Notes under the pieces: model-generated
What the model was told of the DNA's origin: nothing
The model's input: the letters and a program-made list of their open reading frames with translations, nothing else
The model's database searches: none
Assembly: GCF_000006405.1 (NCBI RefSeq)
Contig: NW_003204474.1
Span: forward strand, 29,346 to 81,497
DNA from: Perkinsus marinus ATCC 50983
Taxonomy: Eukaryota > Perkinsozoa > Perkinsida > Perkinsidae
Length of the DNA: 52,152 nucleotides
Direction of reading: 5' to 3'
In this document: positions 42,030-52,152 of the stretch, piece after piece
Numbering within the stretch: position 1 is the stretch's first letter
Layout of the letters: every line of letters starts with the position of its first letter
Position numbers and translations under genes: made by a program

Positions 42030-44422
42030 GACGATATTGACCTATTTGCACGTAGCACAGATTCAATACTGAGACTATGTGAGGGGAAGTCGAGAAGGCC
42101 AGGTCGAGGGAGATGAGACCTTCAATCCTTCCGAATGCTGGTTCTACTAGTTGTCTGATAGTCCCTGAGATGGTGAATTCTCCATACGAAGTCTGCTGAT
42201 CAATAACGTGACACTAATTGTTATAAAGACCACCATCACACACGAGGTCAGAAAACACCTCAATAACAACATGGGACAGAGCCAAATAGAGCCATGGCCA
42301 TAGGTTCGATCAGCAACAGTAGGAGTGGTAACATTGGCAACACTGTCATAACTGCATTACCGTAATCGAACTCTTCAGCGTACACTTGTGTCCTAACCCC
42401 CCAATGGACCGTATCGCGGACTTGCATAGCAGCTTGCAGCCAAGCCTGACCAAGTGTCTCTCATGCAGAGATAATCTCAACAGGAACGGCGGAGTCTAAT
42501 TCGATAGTCTCAGCTCATTGAGAGCGTCTGAGCACTGACTGCCCAAATCATCACACGCATGCTGTTACACCTGTATTTCAGTGGTCACTCGTGGAGCAAT
42601 GCCGTCACGAAGGAATTCGTCTCGTTGTTTCTCTGCTGTACTAGAATAGTGCAGATTCGCAGCTATGATGAATCCACTGCCCACCATCATGCATAACACC
42701 TAAGGTTCCCATTCTAACCATTCACCATGCGTGAATCACAGAAAATGACAAGCTGAGGTAAAACTGGAGGAATGTCCTCTCAATGGTTTATACACGTGTT
42801 GGGATATGCCGGGGGAAACCTCACCAAGATGAATCCCGTCATTCGTAGCATCCTCATGCCGAGAGTTCCCGACTGTGCCGGCTAAGGGGAGGAGTGCACG
42901 ACGAGGTGGAGTCAGAGGCCGCCTACTTTAAAGAATCGCTCAGCCACTCCTTCCGACAGACGACGGTCTTGGTACACATCTCCAACCACTCTCGCAGCTG
43001 CAGCCCGATGACTGAGGAACTATCTTCCCACCTCCCATCCTATGCCGTCGCTCTACGCCAGTTGAGCTCCAACGGAGCCTCTGAAATGCCGTTCTCTCAG
43101 TTCTCTACTGTCTTCATTCCCTGGACCCGAACCGAAGATCATCGTACTCAGGCCGGTCGAGCGTGATACAGGTATAATCTGAATAATATACAAGTGTATA
43201 TAATAGTCCATGAGGGACTCTTACAGCTCTTCGATTCTTCACTTCAACTTGTGAGAATCTGCGACCACCTTTCTGAACTTGTACATCAGCAGTGGTAGTG
43301 TCATCAAGCGACATATTCTTTTGCCCTCGGGGCACTCCTACACCGTTCAACTGAGGTTCGTACTGTACAGGAGTTTTCTTACCTTCGATGCCGGCGTCAG
43401 CGTCGGTCGCCTGATAGCGATGACGCTCTTAATAACACAGCAAATGCTAGTGGTTCACCTGTGATGAATCTCCACGCTTGAACGCTTGGAAGGCTTGAGA
43501 GAGTCTCTTCATAGAACTTAGGCTTTGTATGCCCTCCACTACTACACGCAACCCTTTTGGACCAGGACGCAAGCAATGGTGATGATGATGCAGAATGTGT
43601 CAATAATGATACGATCGGTCCACGAGGCACAGGAGCCTCTTCAAGAAAGCTGCTCCGCTCTCACTCGGCCCTCCTATAGCCGAAACTTTCAAGAAGAACC
43701 TTTCCAGAATTTATTCTGTCCGCCAGCCACATTGGCGAATTCGAAACAACATTTTTAAGAGAGCTGAGTCGAGCAAACGTTCCGTTTGACCTGCTCCAGA
43801 AATTAGCGCATATTCAAGCGAAACACCACTCCAAGCATTCTGCGATGAGGTGCCCAGTCTGACACGTGTAACATTGTTAACACGTGCATCGCAACTCAGA
43901 ACGTACACACCCTAACATCCAAGGTGCTGAGAAGGAGTTCGCTGCTGTTGCAGGCGAGAGAATGGTGCGACTCGACGGGTATGCGAGGAAAAACAAGAGA
44001 ATTGCTTCATTGATATCAGTGCAAGTTGCACTGTTCAACTTCGTTGAACATCACGGTTATAGCAAATGCCTACACAAGCGGCGGATAATCAGTTCCCTAC
44101 TCAGGCTCACTAGCGCATGAGGAGACCCCTCCGCATTGATAGAATATCTCTCTCTTCTATTCTCTCTTCCGTTTCTAGCCGCTCGGACACCTATTCAGAC
44201 CCACTAGCGGTAGCCAATGGTAATGATTCTCACGACTTCGGGTACCATTGCTTTTTGTAAACTGGGCCCCGTTCACCATTCTCGGATGGGGAACACCCGA
44301 ACTCCGGAATAAACCTTACTTCGGATTGGCAGGGCCACTGTACCGTACTTGTCTCGCCCAGTTGAAGGAAAAGAGTGAGCGAGGTCGAGACAGGAGTTTT
44401 CCTACTCAGAAAGCCAGTGTTT
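42030..44422 (-). other. Region with scattered possible exons, no confident gene
   Basis: Minus-strand blocks at about 43908-43760 (VNNVTRVRLGTSSQNAWSG), 43760-43680 (SPMWLADRINSGKVLLESF) and 43350-43230 look coding and may be upstream exons of the 40959-42029 gene, or of another. 42900-43160 on the plus strand is open but low in signal. I could not assemble a gene. Confidence 0.25.
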
Positions 44423-44513
44423 TGTTGAATCAGAAGTCACTGCTGATTCAACACCATTGCTTTTGCTGAGTCAGCACTGTGCTGATTCAGCACCAGATCA
44501 TCCGATTCGGATG
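44423..44513. repeat. Three consecutive unrelated hairpins
   Basis: 44423-44453 (TGTTGAATCAG ... CTGATTCAACA, 9-nt loop), 44465-44491 (12-bp arms, one mismatch) and 44499-44513 (CATCCGATTCGGATG). They follow one another within 91 bp in non-coding DNA. Confidence 0.8.
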
Positions 44514-45400
44514 TGGTTTGCCTTTCCTCCGCAGATAATGGGCTCTCGAAGTTCCAGAAGAGGAGCTCCCATCCTACATCAAACAATGTCATTAGAGGTT
44601 TTCATGCGGTATCGCAAGCAATAGATTGCAGGTTGCAATTTGCAGTGAAAAACAGCTCTAGGCCCTGATGGGGCGAGTCATGATTGGCTCGGAAATTATT
44701 GACATCAATTCGATGTTCTTATCAGCAAAATCGACTTGATCATGAAATTGAGGACCTATTCGTAAGAAATCGCTTGAATTGGAATCTATAGTAAGGGGTC
44801 GTCGCTGAAGTCCAGCGGCCGAACTAAACCCCGCGTTCGGCAGTATGATGCACCCATGACGAACTCATGTTGCGTGTTTAAGTTGCCTCCTAACTAAAGC
44901 TTATCCAAGGCGCAGAAAAGCCTTTGTGTATGCGTGTAACTGTGTAAGGGCATAGCTAATGGCTTAAGGGCACAAATAGCTTCAAGAGTGCAAGGATAAC
45001 CATTCTCAGTTACTTACACTAAATAGATGAGGAGAAATGAGAGTGACTCAGAGTGATAAGATCACAATGGTGCACACAGAGTGACTCAGCTGAAGAGACA
45101 TAATGCTCAACTACTGCCTGATTACAGTATATAACACTCAAGAAGCTCCAATGTCTTCACACGTCAAGATGAGTCCTAATCTGCGGACTTTGCGTGCTCA
45201 TAAACCCAAAAAGTAATCTCTCGATGGAACGAACGATTCGCCGAATGGCATTCTTCATAATTGTTTTGTAGAACCGTGCTACTAGAATGGCAAATCTAGG
45301 TGAAGGTCTTCTCATGGAGCGCTCATAGAATGACAAATGATAATGAAGACCATTCTGCTGTAGACCGTGGATTCAAAAGATCACAAAATATTGGAATAGT
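44514..45400. other. Spacer, no gene seen
   Basis: Non-coding on both strands as far as I can tell. Contains short A/T-rich stretches and imperfect inverted words only. It lies downstream of the protease gene. Confidence 0.4.
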
Positions 45401-46531
45401 TTATCGAGATCGCGGTTTCAACTTGGCGATCCCGACTCGTTTATGGATAGGGTCGAACTCAAGATAATTACTGATTAGCATACGATCGGGCAAACTCCAA
45501 TCATTCCTTTCGTTTTCCGCGATAATGAGTATACAGGTGCCATATTGATTCCTGGCATAGTTCACGTAAGCCATCGAGAATGGAAATGTGCCTTTAGGAC
45601 CCAAGCCAAACCTCAAAAATGGCAACCTGCTCATATATTGGCAAGGGAAGTACCATAACTTCTTTTCTGGATAGAACTTGAAGTCAACATGCGTACCCGC
45701 AGCCTTGTCAGTTTGATCTTTAATATCCTTGATAAGATTGTCGTAGTATGACGTTGGAACGTATAGATAGTCGGCGCCGGTGTCAAGATCAAGGTTCATA
45801 TTGATTCCAGAAGTTATTTGTCCATCACCGACTTGTACCTTGCCAATATTCACCGTATAAGATTTGTCCGTAGAGAAGTCGACATACCTCAATTCTCCCT
45901 CATATAATGCAGCATCGCCTCCACCCAGGAGTAGGCCTCCATCAGCGGAAGCCTCCTTGGGATCAGCGGGAGGATACAAGTAGAGAGCAATGATCCCGGT
46001 CGTTATAGCTTTTGATGCTTGCAACTGCGTCATCAGAGACGGGAAGTTCACATCACCTTTATCATAGCCAAGACCCATCGAGTTAGTCGGAGGAACTTCA
46101 CTTGCGGGAGGTTTCTGGGCGAATATCAGCCCGAAAGTGAGGATCTCCGACACCTGACCCATGGTTAATCTCGATTTGTGCTGAAAAATGTTCACCATGT
46201 ATTTGTCCTCGAAAGTGAGAGTTCTCGTCACTTTACCCACAGAGCAAGGCTCCGAGCAGTAGTAACACCCCATGGGCCAAGTACTGCAGGAGTGTCCAGT
46301 GGTTTTCTCGTACCAATCTTTCCAGATGAAGAAAGTGAAACCCGATCCAGTGTCAACGTGAGCATGTAGTTTCTGGCCATGCTCGTAGACCAGAGTGTGA
46401 TACAATCCGAAGCCCTGTTGAGGTATATCTTCGTACTTCACATCGAGCTTGAGAGTTGCTCCTCGGGAGACCTTCAACACGTCAACTACATAAACCAAGG
46501 CGAGCAGTCGGACGGGCATAGGAGAACGCAT
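45401..46531 (-). CDS. Pepsin-family (A1-like) aspartyl protease, secreted or membrane-routed
   Basis: Single exon, 376 residues from ATG. Residues 1-25 are a likely signal peptide (MRSPMPVRLLALVYVVDV). Two catalytic loops: HVDTGSG near residue 59 and LDTGADYLYVP near 255, spaced as in a two-lobe pepsin-like enzyme. The N-lobe has a cysteine-rich loop (CSTWPMGCYYCSEPC). GLLLGGGD near 200 matches the strand that in pepsins reads LxFGGxD. The C-lobe is shorter and diverged: the usual ILGDxF motif is not evident. The family is often expanded in protist parasites. Activity and substrate are not established. Confidence 0.82.
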   Translation of the reverse strand: MRSPMPVRLLALVYVVDVLKVSRGATLKLDVKYEDIPQQGFGLYHTLVYEHGQKLHAHVDTGSGFTFFIWKDWYEKTTGHSCSTWPMGCYYCSEPCSVGKVTRTLTFEDKYMVNIFQHKSRLTMGQVSEILTFGLIFAQKPPASEVPPTNSMGLGYDKGDVNFPSLMTQLQASKAITTGIIALYLYPPADPKEASADGGLLLGGGDAALYEGELRYVDFSTDKSYTVNIGKVQVGDGQITSGINMNLDLDTGADYLYVPTSYYDNLIKDIKDQTDKAAGTHVDFKFYPEKKLWYFPCQYMSRLPFLRFGLGPKGTFPFSMAYVNYARNQYGTCILIIAENERNDWSLPDRMLISNYLEFDPIHKRVGIAKLKPRSR

Positions 46532-49500
46532 TCTGGTATTGACTCAATATTTTGGATCTCAATATAGCTGAGTGACACGTTCTTGTCTCGCGGCTCGAAC
46601 GCACCTGATGAATCGCAGCGGCAAGCCTCGGCAACAGAAACCATCAAGAGAAAATTTACCGCTTCAATTCGGTCTGAACCGGCTAACCGACCGAAATGGT
46701 GCGATTCATCTACCGCTCGAAACCGAAAACCCAGGGATTGTTCGGTTTTTGGATTTTTTCCTCAGGACAGTATATGTATGCGCATTGTCCCGCACATTTT
46801 GTTCCGCACAAAGTGGTGTGACACAACGCGGTATAGGATGAAACAGTGTTAGTAGTAACACCCCCACTGGTTGAACCAGTGCGGGTGTTGGCTCACTCAA
46901 CGACACTAGAGACAGCCATAATAGGTAGTAAAACTTCTGATCTTATTCATTACAGCTCGAGGGCTTTGAGCCGTTTATGTAATGAATGAAGGTCGAGAGA
47001 GATTCGTGCATACGTGCGCGAACAAACAGCATATCATGTTGTTCCACGAGCAGTAACTTCAACCAGACTCAGCTATGGCTCGCAGCATTTGACCCTCTGC
47101 GGCACGATGCATCGAAGAATGGCAGCAGTCCAAGCACCCTATCAATTAATGACTAGTTCGAGTCAGTACGAATCATTGTTTTGTGGGAGGTCTGCGCCAT
47201 CGAAATCGCTGGAGCCATAGCCGTCCTCTTCAATGTCCAAGCGCTCGTGCTCGAACCCCGCGAGCTCGCTGAGCTCGTCACCGACAAGAGTGGATGCGGT
47301 CGCTGCAGTTTTCCAACCCGCGTTGAGGGGCCCAGCGACCTCATGATTGTAGTAGCCCTACCCAAACCTCACCTTGGTGCCTGGTTCCGAAGCTAAATTA
47401 GCTTAGCTAGTCCAATTAGCCTGATTGCCACTCAGGATACTCCTCGGCCATCCCCAGCTCTTGATGGAGTGGTGCTTCTCTCGGGCCCAATTCAATATGT
47501 GGCTATAAATACAGCGCCAGACTGAAGACCTGGGGCCATATGCAGATCCTGATGCAAGAGTCAGATCTTTGAGTAAAGGCCCCATTTCCTTCGCTTTTTT
47601 CTATACCACGCAAGTGCCCACCAGAGCGCTCGGCAGTCGAACAGCTGACGGCCCAGGCCACGGACGCTGAATAACAGTCTATGGATAGAGGAGTTCATCG
47701 ATTCCACCATACTTGTTTATCGTAAACTTGCCCAGGAGGTAATACCCAGATGGACGATAGTTCACACGGCCTCGGGGAAGGTAGGGATTCCCTACTAGGA
47801 AAGCAGTAGCTGACTCTGATCTCCCCCTCGAGATGGATGATCACTCATACAACAATTGCGTACATGTACTAATTGCGATCGGAACACGGATAGGAATCTT
47901 GACCCAAGATCCTTAAGTTGATGATCCTATAGGCCGGATTTGTAGGAGCCTTTTACTAGGAGGTAGTGGTGTCGATGTGTCCCGGCCCAGCTGTTCAGCG
48001 ATGACGGCCTGCTTATCGTCAACAGCCCGGTGAGCTCGCACCACGGCCATCAATCGGTTCTCCAGGGTAATGGGGTCCGCCACTCGGCGCCTCATGAAAC
48101 GACCTCGTTCTGTGTCACTCGGCTGAGCCGAGTCGGCTCATTCTTGGGGTCCATACCGGCCGTTGCGCAAGCTTCGTTCGGGGTCAAGACATCCGCCGGC
48201 AGCGCACTGTACAAACTTCGGGATTAATCCCGGAGAAAAGCCTTCTTCCAAGGCCATTCAGAGTTCTGAACTCCGAGTTCACGGTCATGCCCAATCTGAG
48301 CAGAACATGGAAATTATCTAACACAACTTGCGCTCCAAAGGAGCCTTCTTTAGCTGGACTCCCTCAATCGAGTTCTTTCCCGGAGCAACAGCAAGAATCG
48401 ACAAATTGAGTATGAGACCGAGCCACCCCTGCTTCGTCGTGCCTGCGCCCTATCTCATTGATGCTGCATAACAACGATCGCTCAGTCATGGCGGTAAATG
48501 ATTGCAACCCAGAGTCCCTATGCTGACCCAACTGTTTCGCAGCAGCGCTGTCAGCGCCCCCATGTGTTTCACAGAAAGACTCCGACCAGCCAATATCGAC
48601 CGAATCTCTTTTACAACGTTTGTTTCGAGTATCCGAAGTCTTCGACGAGTGATGGGACTGACACATCATCGTCTCATCCGATTATCTATGAGTTGCCCAG
48701 TCTTATCGGCGTGAGATTCAGAGGCCTGTATGGTGTACTTTGCCCTCAACGTCGACGACCCGCGCGCCAATGGTTCAAGGGGACAGTACGTGATATGCGT
48801 GCCTCGGGTCGGGTTGACGTTGAACGGGATGGTGAGCCCGGTAAAAATGAGCGGCTCAATTTGAGCCTCTCGATCTCTGGGGCCCAGAGTCTGGGCATGC
48901 CAACATAAGTCGGTGCTATGAGGTTTGTTCTTCATTACCTAGAGTAATCAGTTCAAGTTCATAACCTTTACAATTTATAGTATGGTAGGTTTCGCACAGG
49001 TGACGCCACTGACTTGTGCATGCGTACGGATACTTTACGCTCTAGTAGAACACAACGTGCGGGCTCAGTGCAATCAGTTCGTGTTAACTTAACACTGTTA
49101 AGTATCGAGAATTTCTCCGTAGCCATCTTGACCCAAGTTCGAGCTGTGTTGTGGTAACCCTCGTTAATCCTATCAGAGCATTCGACAGAAAAACTCCAGC
49201 GTGGGTACCATACTTAATGGAAATTTCGGAACAGTGGCATGCGATGGAGCGAAGCGCTCCCGACCCGGTCGTAGCCCGGTTGCGAGAGATACAACGGCTG
49301 CATTTCACCTTCTACATATCGATTCGAAGCATATGATTTCATAGCACCCCTTAAGAACCATAATATCGAGTTATCCAAGGCATTGGATTTCTCAGAAGTG
49401 ATGTAGCAATATTGTAGCTGGTTTTTAGTAGACCAGCTACATTGTAGCTGCTACAGTAGACCGTCTACTGCAGGCAAGGTCCGAATGTGGTTGATGGCTG

Positions 49501-50100
49501 GAGAAGAAGATCTCGCAATCCGTGCACTCCAGAGTAATGCCTTAGGTTAGATATACCCAAGGGACGCAGGAAATGAGCTGAGGAAGTGGCACTGCAAAAT
49601 GGGGTCATAAACCTTGGCAAAAGGTCATAGCCCGTTCCACACCCTGACTCAGGGCTTCTGTCAGAAGCCCCTGTCCGCACCTGGCTAAGGGTACCTGAGC
49701 ACTCGGGAGTCCCGAGTCGGGACATGGCCTAAAGGTTATGCAAATGAGGTTATTCCACTTGCGGTTTTGGTCTACTGCACCAAGTCATCGGAAGGGCCCC
49801 TTTATTGCAAGTAGTGCCTTTTCCACAAACATGATATCGATCGCTCCGCTGGCACGCATAGGCTAAGTGCACAACGCTTGGTACACATGCCGGGCACGTC
49901 GTGTCCCTGTTCGCGCACGTATGCACGACTCTCGCTCGCCCATTATTTGCTGCATGAAACGGCTCGCAGCCCCCAGGCTGAAATGGATAAGGTAAGTGTA
50001 GTCTGTGAAGTCTATGAAGGAGACAACTTCGCAGTCGCGCACATGTGTATGCGTGCACCTCATTAGCTATACGGTGGTTCCCCTTACCTCTCTCTTTCCC
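46532..50100. other. Gene-poor, repeat-bearing region
   Basis: No gene that I can support. Short ORFs (for example 48498-48908 plus, with RFRGLYGVLC and QWFKGTVRD) might be transposon remnants. Hairpins: 46853-46886 (about 15-bp arms, one mismatch, in the AACACCCCCACTGGTT context), about 46942-46984 (ATTCATTACA ... TGTAATGAAT), 48112-48140 (overlapping ACTCGGCTGAGCCGAGT palindromes) and GGGCTTCTGTCAGAAGCCC near 49651. A region with a Cys/His-rich minus-strand ORF near 49863-50063 is unconvincing. Confidence 0.4.
49414..49470. repeat. Three abutting short hairpins
   Basis: 49414-49440 (GTAGCTGGT ... ACCAGCTAC), 49444-49454 (GTAGCTGCTAC) and 49454-49470 (CAGTAGACCGTCTACTG) follow almost without gaps. 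Same style as the clusters at 16.2-17.0, 44.4 and 51.5 kb. Confidence 0.75.
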
Positions 50101-50153
50101 TCTCCTCTCCTTATGTCGAGTTCAGAGACACATCACGTCATAGGACAACCACA

Positions 50154-51060
50154 TAGTGCCCAGACCCAGGAGATTCTACCAGCGACTTCACTTGCACCTG
50201 CTACAGCTCATGCTACAGCCTCTCGTTCTAGTTACAGATGAGGAAGCTGAGAGATTGATCATAGAGAAGCTACATTTGGTATATGGCGCCACGGAGCGCA
50301 AAGCTTTTCAAAAGCTTATTGCTTTAACTTTTCAACCTGGTGAAGCAAATGCTAATATTTATCCTCATGCCACTGAAATTCGTGAGCTTGTTGCCATCTC
50401 TCTGCCCAAACTTGATAGTTTGGCATCAGAGATTGTTGCATGCAAGTTCTTCTGGAATTCTATTCCTTGGACTGCTGTGGCTAAACAGTTATATTGTACA
50501 TGACAAGCAGGTCCTCAACACCTAACACAGGCGTTAGACCTCTGCCGAACTTTGTGTGATGATGATGTACCCATTGAGGGCTCAACATCATCTCCTGCCA
50601 CAGCTGCTCTTGCCTATACCCAAAAGGGTGGCAAAGGGTCCAGAGGAGAAGGAAAATCTTCTAAAGGAGGATTCCTTAAAGGTGGCGGCAAAGGAAAAGG
50701 CCAAGGCCTTGTTAGAGGTGGTCAAGGTCAATATAGACGACCATATGAGGGATTTCGAGATTATCCTCCTAATAAGCCGCAAAGAACTGCGAGAGTGCCC
50801 TAATGTTGGACTTGTAAAGGATGGGGCCATACCGGGCATGTGTGTCCCAATAATCCAGTCTATTCACGTGGTAACACTTCACGTGAGGATAGTGAGAAGG
50901 TGAGACCTTCGCTGTCCAGACGAGCTCTCCTCGTTCGGTCTGGGGAGTATCGTTATTTAATCGATACTGGATGTACTCAATCACTTCTGAGTAAAGATGT
51001 GTATATGTCAGGTAAATCAATAAATGGCTCTTATGAGTCTCGGTCTGCCCAAGACCTTCA
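50154..51060 (+). pseudogene. Decayed LTR-retrotransposon gag-protease
   Basis: After the candidate primer-binding site (50154-50171), a plus-strand capsid-like stretch reads ATERKAFQKLIALTF and FFWNSIPWTAVAKQL (about 50240-50500). After a frame change comes a Lys/Gly-rich nucleocapsid-like stretch, and in a third frame (from about 50812) a CX2CX4HX4C zinc knuckle (CWTCKGWGHTGHVC). Then YLIDTGCTQSLLS follows, the retropepsin active site (DTG). At least two frame breaks and one stop separate the parts, and no reverse transcriptase or integrase follows before the window changes character at about 51060. Confidence 0.7.
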
Positions 51061-51101
51061 AGATACCCTTATTTACAGTATTTTCGGAAAACCCTATCAA
51101 A

Positions 51102-51150
51102 CGAAAAAGATTTATAATGTTTTGAGTCAGGACATTATAAATCTTTTTCG
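51102..51150. repeat. Perfect 19-bp inverted repeat, 11-nt loop
   Basis: 51102-51120 (CGAAAAAGATTTATAATGT) and 51132-51150 are exactly complementary. Because of it, both strands appear to encode similar peptides here, which is an artefact. Confidence 0.85.
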
Positions 51151-51163
51151 GACAATGGGACAA

Positions 51164-52152
51164 TGGAATCAGGGGCGGCTCCAGGCCTACCAGTAGAGGG
51201 GGGCTCAGGGGGAGCGGGAATTTTCTCTTGGGGGGCACTTCGATTATACATAACAACATGCCTCGAAGACGAAACCTCAAAGTCTAGCGGCTATATCGTC
51301 GTCGGATTCTCCGTCAATGACGGTTGATGACGGACCGTCATCAACTGTCTAATCTACCGCTGTCTGTCCCATGAGGTTTTTTTACGGAATCATAATCAAG
51401 AGTGAAAAATTAGGGAGCAATAGTTATTCACTTACAATAAATATCATTATAAATGATATATGTCATAGCAACAGCAACAAAAGCGCAACTGATTCTCACC
51501 TATTTCAACAAACACAAATTTCGCTCAGCGAAGCGATGATCAGCGATCATTGATCACCCGGTGATCAGCGTTTGTCGGTTCGATAATGTCGATTCGCTAG
51601 AGTCGGTTTGACTCTAGCGGTGAGCACCACCACTGGAGATACGCAGATAGTTCACAATCCCGCGTATGGTCGAGAAGGTACGTTTACTGGTAGAGCGAGA
51701 GCTAGTGTAAGAGATTCATGAAAGCCAAACCATTTCCTCAGGCTCTCCCTCCTGTGGGCCGCAGACTGTGGCCTCAGGAATTCATACAATTATTGTATTA
51801 CGTTAGTGAGTCAGTACTACTGACTCAGTAGGTGTGTCATTTCTTTCCCTTTCCAGAAATCTCGTAGTAAAACAATATCTAGTTTTGGCGGTCTCATTTT
51901 CGTTGCCTCGTTGAAATATTTACGATGGAACGTTCCGACCAAAACGTCCACGCCGAGAAAGCTGGCATTGATAGCTTCCCGGCGTCATAGCAAGAAAACC
52001 TTTGTAGAGACGACGTAGAGGCTGCGTGACACGGTATGCGTGCCCCTGATGTGTGGCGCAAATTCGATGCGCGCAAGTGTCGGAACTTCTAACGATTCAT
52101 GAGAGTCCAAAGTGAGCCCACAATACACACAAGATATGCATGGATCTCGCCC
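51164..52152. other. Repeat-rich right end; hAT-like end sequence and hairpins
   Basis: CAGGGGCGGCTCCAGG near 51168 resembles terminal inverted repeats of some hAT-type DNA transposons (from memory; partner not found). Hairpins: 51319-51349 (15-bp arms, one mismatch), 51536-51550, 51551-51567 (TGATCACC/GGTGATCA), 51595-51619 (10-bp arms), 51784-51798 (ATACAAT/ATTGTAT) and 51807-51827 (TGAGTCAGTA/TACTGACTCA). I see no gene. Confidence 0.55.

Noticed and set aside
49863-50063. Cys/His-rich minus-strand ORFs as a zinc-finger protein
   Set aside because: Cysteine spacing does not fit a known finger and the opposite strand is equally open.
51017-51280. Minus-strand ORF whose peptide resembles the plus-strand one (KKIYNVL...)
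   Set aside because: Explained by the perfect 19-bp inverted repeat, which encodes similar words on both strands.

Overview
The window looks like nuclear DNA of an alveolate protist, most likely a Perkinsus-type perkinsid (moderate confidence; inferred from gene content and structure, with no database search). Proteins recognised by motif or alignment from memory are typically eukaryotic: a UBXN6-like PUB/UBX protein, a RAP-domain protein, a DNAJB12/14-like J protein, HID1, DPH5, and F-box and RING proteins. Genes are cut by many very short GT-AG introns. I delimited about 50 by eye, nearly all 40-60 bp; they restore both reading frame and family alignment. An aspartate-semialdehyde dehydrogenase gene with nine such introns argues against an animal host.

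Layout. (1) 0-14.1 kb is gene-dense and every recognisable gene is on the minus strand: a RING protein, a phosphopantetheine adenylyltransferase fused to an HD phosphohydrolase, an F-box protein, an acidic unknown, aspartate-semialdehyde dehydrogenase, a UBXN6-like p97 adaptor and a RAP protein. Spacers are often 90-500 bp. (2) 14.1-20.3 kb is mobile/repetitive: a MULE transposase gene whose frame is restored by two short introns, a field of unrelated hairpins, a gag fragment joined head-on to an antisense integrase fragment, a trinucleotide-based satellite and a 59-bp near-perfect palindrome. (3) 20.5-32.3 kb holds a DNAJB12/14-like gene, an RRM-like coiled-coil protein, an alpha/beta hydrolase, an intronless SDR with a broken downstream partial copy, and a large flavin amine-oxidase-like gene. 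(4) 33.1-39.1 kb holds HID1 (containing a 100-N assembly gap) and DPH5, both minus strand, 138 bp apart. (5) 39.3-52.2 kb is sparse: one intact pepsin-family protease, unresolved ORFs, hairpin clusters and a decayed gag-protease element.

Most interesting observation: at least four introns, three in HID1 and one in the amine-oxidase gene, contain a tRNA T-arm/B-box-like core (GGTTCGANNCC or GGTTCAANNCA). Two of them share the context GGTCCC-n-GGTTCGA-n-CCCTGG, as in the 3' half of a tRNA. Splicing these segments out restores the HID1 alignment exactly. No intron I delimited in the 0-14 kb gene array has this motif. I read this as possible intron birth from tRNA-related (SINE-like) insertions. 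Other items are the adenylyltransferase-HD fusion, the recurring clusters of heterologous hairpins, and a possible link between a retrotransposon primer-binding site and a local tRNA-like sequence.

All exon junctions were found by reading; no RNA, homology search or folding was run.
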